Assembly: GCA_963668015.2 (NCBI GenBank)
Contig: CAXXCR010000033.1
Location: 9,745 to 73,744 of the forward strand
DNA from: Ilyobacter_A sp963668015
GTDB taxonomy: Bacteria > Fusobacteriota > Fusobacteriia > Fusobacteriales > Fusobacteriaceae
DNA: 64,000 bases
Reading direction: 5' to 3'
Position numbers and translations under genes: made by a program. Below, piece after piece: positions 63,466-64,000 of the stretch; the first letter of the stretch is position 1; each line of letters opens with the position of its first letter. Under the pieces are notes generated by a model. The model was given only the letters and a program-made list of their open reading frames with translations, ran no database searches and was not told the origin of the DNA.

Positions 63466-64000
63466 ATGAGTTATCAAAAAAATGGAAATGCAGAAGAAAT
63501 AAAAAAAAATAGAGAAAAAAAAATATTAGATAATATGTCTAAAATAAAGCATAAAATCATTGTTATGAGCGGTAAAGGAGGAGTAGGGAAATCTACCATA
63601 TCTATAAATATTGCCTATGGTCTTTCACTTATTGGTAAAAAAGTAGGATTACTGGATGCTGACCTCCATGGTCCTAATGTTCCTATTATGTTAGGAATTG
63701 AAGGAACAAAATTACCTAAATTAGATAAACCCTTTCAGTTAACTGAGAACTTAAAAGTCATGTCTCTTAGCTTCTATTCCAAAAACTCAGATGATCCCAT
63801 TATATTGAAAGGTCCTTTAAAAACAATTGCCATACATCAAATGCTAGGAGATGTTAAATGGGGTGAACTAGATTATCTTATCGTAGATCTACCATCTGGA
63901 ACAGGAGATGAATCATTAACAATAGCGCAAAGTTTAGGTGAAATCGATGGAAGTATTATAGTGACAACCCCTCAAAAAGTTGCTCTTCTTGATTCGAGAA
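63466..64000 (+). CDS. Second Mrp/NBP35 ATPase, 5' part
   Basis: The gene starts with ATG behind AAAGGAGA and runs off the window after 178 codons. It has IIVMSGKGGVGKSTISINIAY, LLDADLHGPNVPIMLG and IVDLPSGTGDESLTI, and closely resembles the Mrp-family protein at 55729. Changes such as LPSGTGDES for LPPGTGDEP mark it as a diverged paralogue. The C-terminal cluster motif is not visible. Confidence 0.9.
   Translation, partial: MSYQKNGNAEEIKKNREKKILDNMSKIKHKIIVMSGKGGVGKSTISINIAYGLSLIGKKVGLLDADLHGPNVPIMLGIEGTKLPKLDKPFQLTENLKVMSLSFYSKNSDDPIILKGPLKTIAIHQMLGDVKWGELDYLIVDLPSGTGDESLTIAQSLGEIDGSIIVTTPQKVALLDSR

Overview
The window reads as a low-G+C, strictly anaerobic bacterium, most like Fusobacteriota or Clostridia. 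This is inferred from base composition, strong Shine-Dalgarno sites and the enzyme set: flavodiiron protein, hybrid-cluster protein, small 2[4Fe-4S] ferredoxins, class III ribonucleotide reductase, orange-protein-type MinD/NifX genes and an anaerobe-type peroxiredoxin. No rRNA or tRNA gene is visible, so the genus cannot be fixed.

Layout. 1-8.5 kb: the end of a ZIP metal transporter, an oxygen/NO defence set (flavodiiron protein, Hcp, ferredoxin), a cupin, a HigB/HigA-type toxin-antitoxin pair, and DNA polymerase IV divergent from a LexA-like self-cleaving repressor. 8.6-11.5 kb: a zinc-ribbon protein of unknown function convergent with a stand-alone BrxL-like AAA+ ATPase that lacks the Lon-like domain. 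11.5-21.5 kb: an integrated plasmid/phage module (AT-rich region, Rep-like protein, Gp157, ArdC, DUF960, Rad52-family, RadC). Its DUF960 and Rad52 genes are each split by a full-length group II intron encoding RT-maturase-HNH, and neither intron ORF has an ATG/GTG/TTG start.

21.6-37.5 kb: a complete type I BREX phage-defence locus in unusual order: brxC, pglX, [AAA15 ATPase + HEPN RNase], pglZ, brxL, brxA, brxB. pglX is bracketed by two related structured repeat elements and carries several short dispersed-repeat-like insertions in frame. An intrinsic terminator follows pglX, and brxA has its own promoter. 37.5-40.7 kb: island-edge debris (paired degenerate repeats, a resolvase fragment joined to an IS256-family tail), a Fic protein, a small ORF and a tyrosine recombinase.

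40.9-64 kb: ordinary anaerobe chromosome, mostly on the minus strand. It holds a CoA-disulfide-reductase/rhodanese fusion, two half-length permeases, a COG0731 radical SAM enzyme, nrdD-nrdG behind what looks like a cobalamin riboswitch plus terminator, metK, a flavin reductase, a MinD/MinD/NifX/ferredoxin operon, a DUF134-Mrp-NifX-DUF5320-DUF89 cluster with a palindromic operator, two decaying YeeE/YedE sulfur-transport genes, a peroxiredoxin, a frameshifted uracil-DNA glycosylase, a methyltransferase, a second ZIP transporter and the start of a second Mrp ATPase.

The most unusual material is around BREX: the multi-hairpin element between brxC and pglX, its relative after pglX, the repeat-like insertions in pglX, the embedded ATPase-HEPN pair and the separate BrxL-like ATPase.
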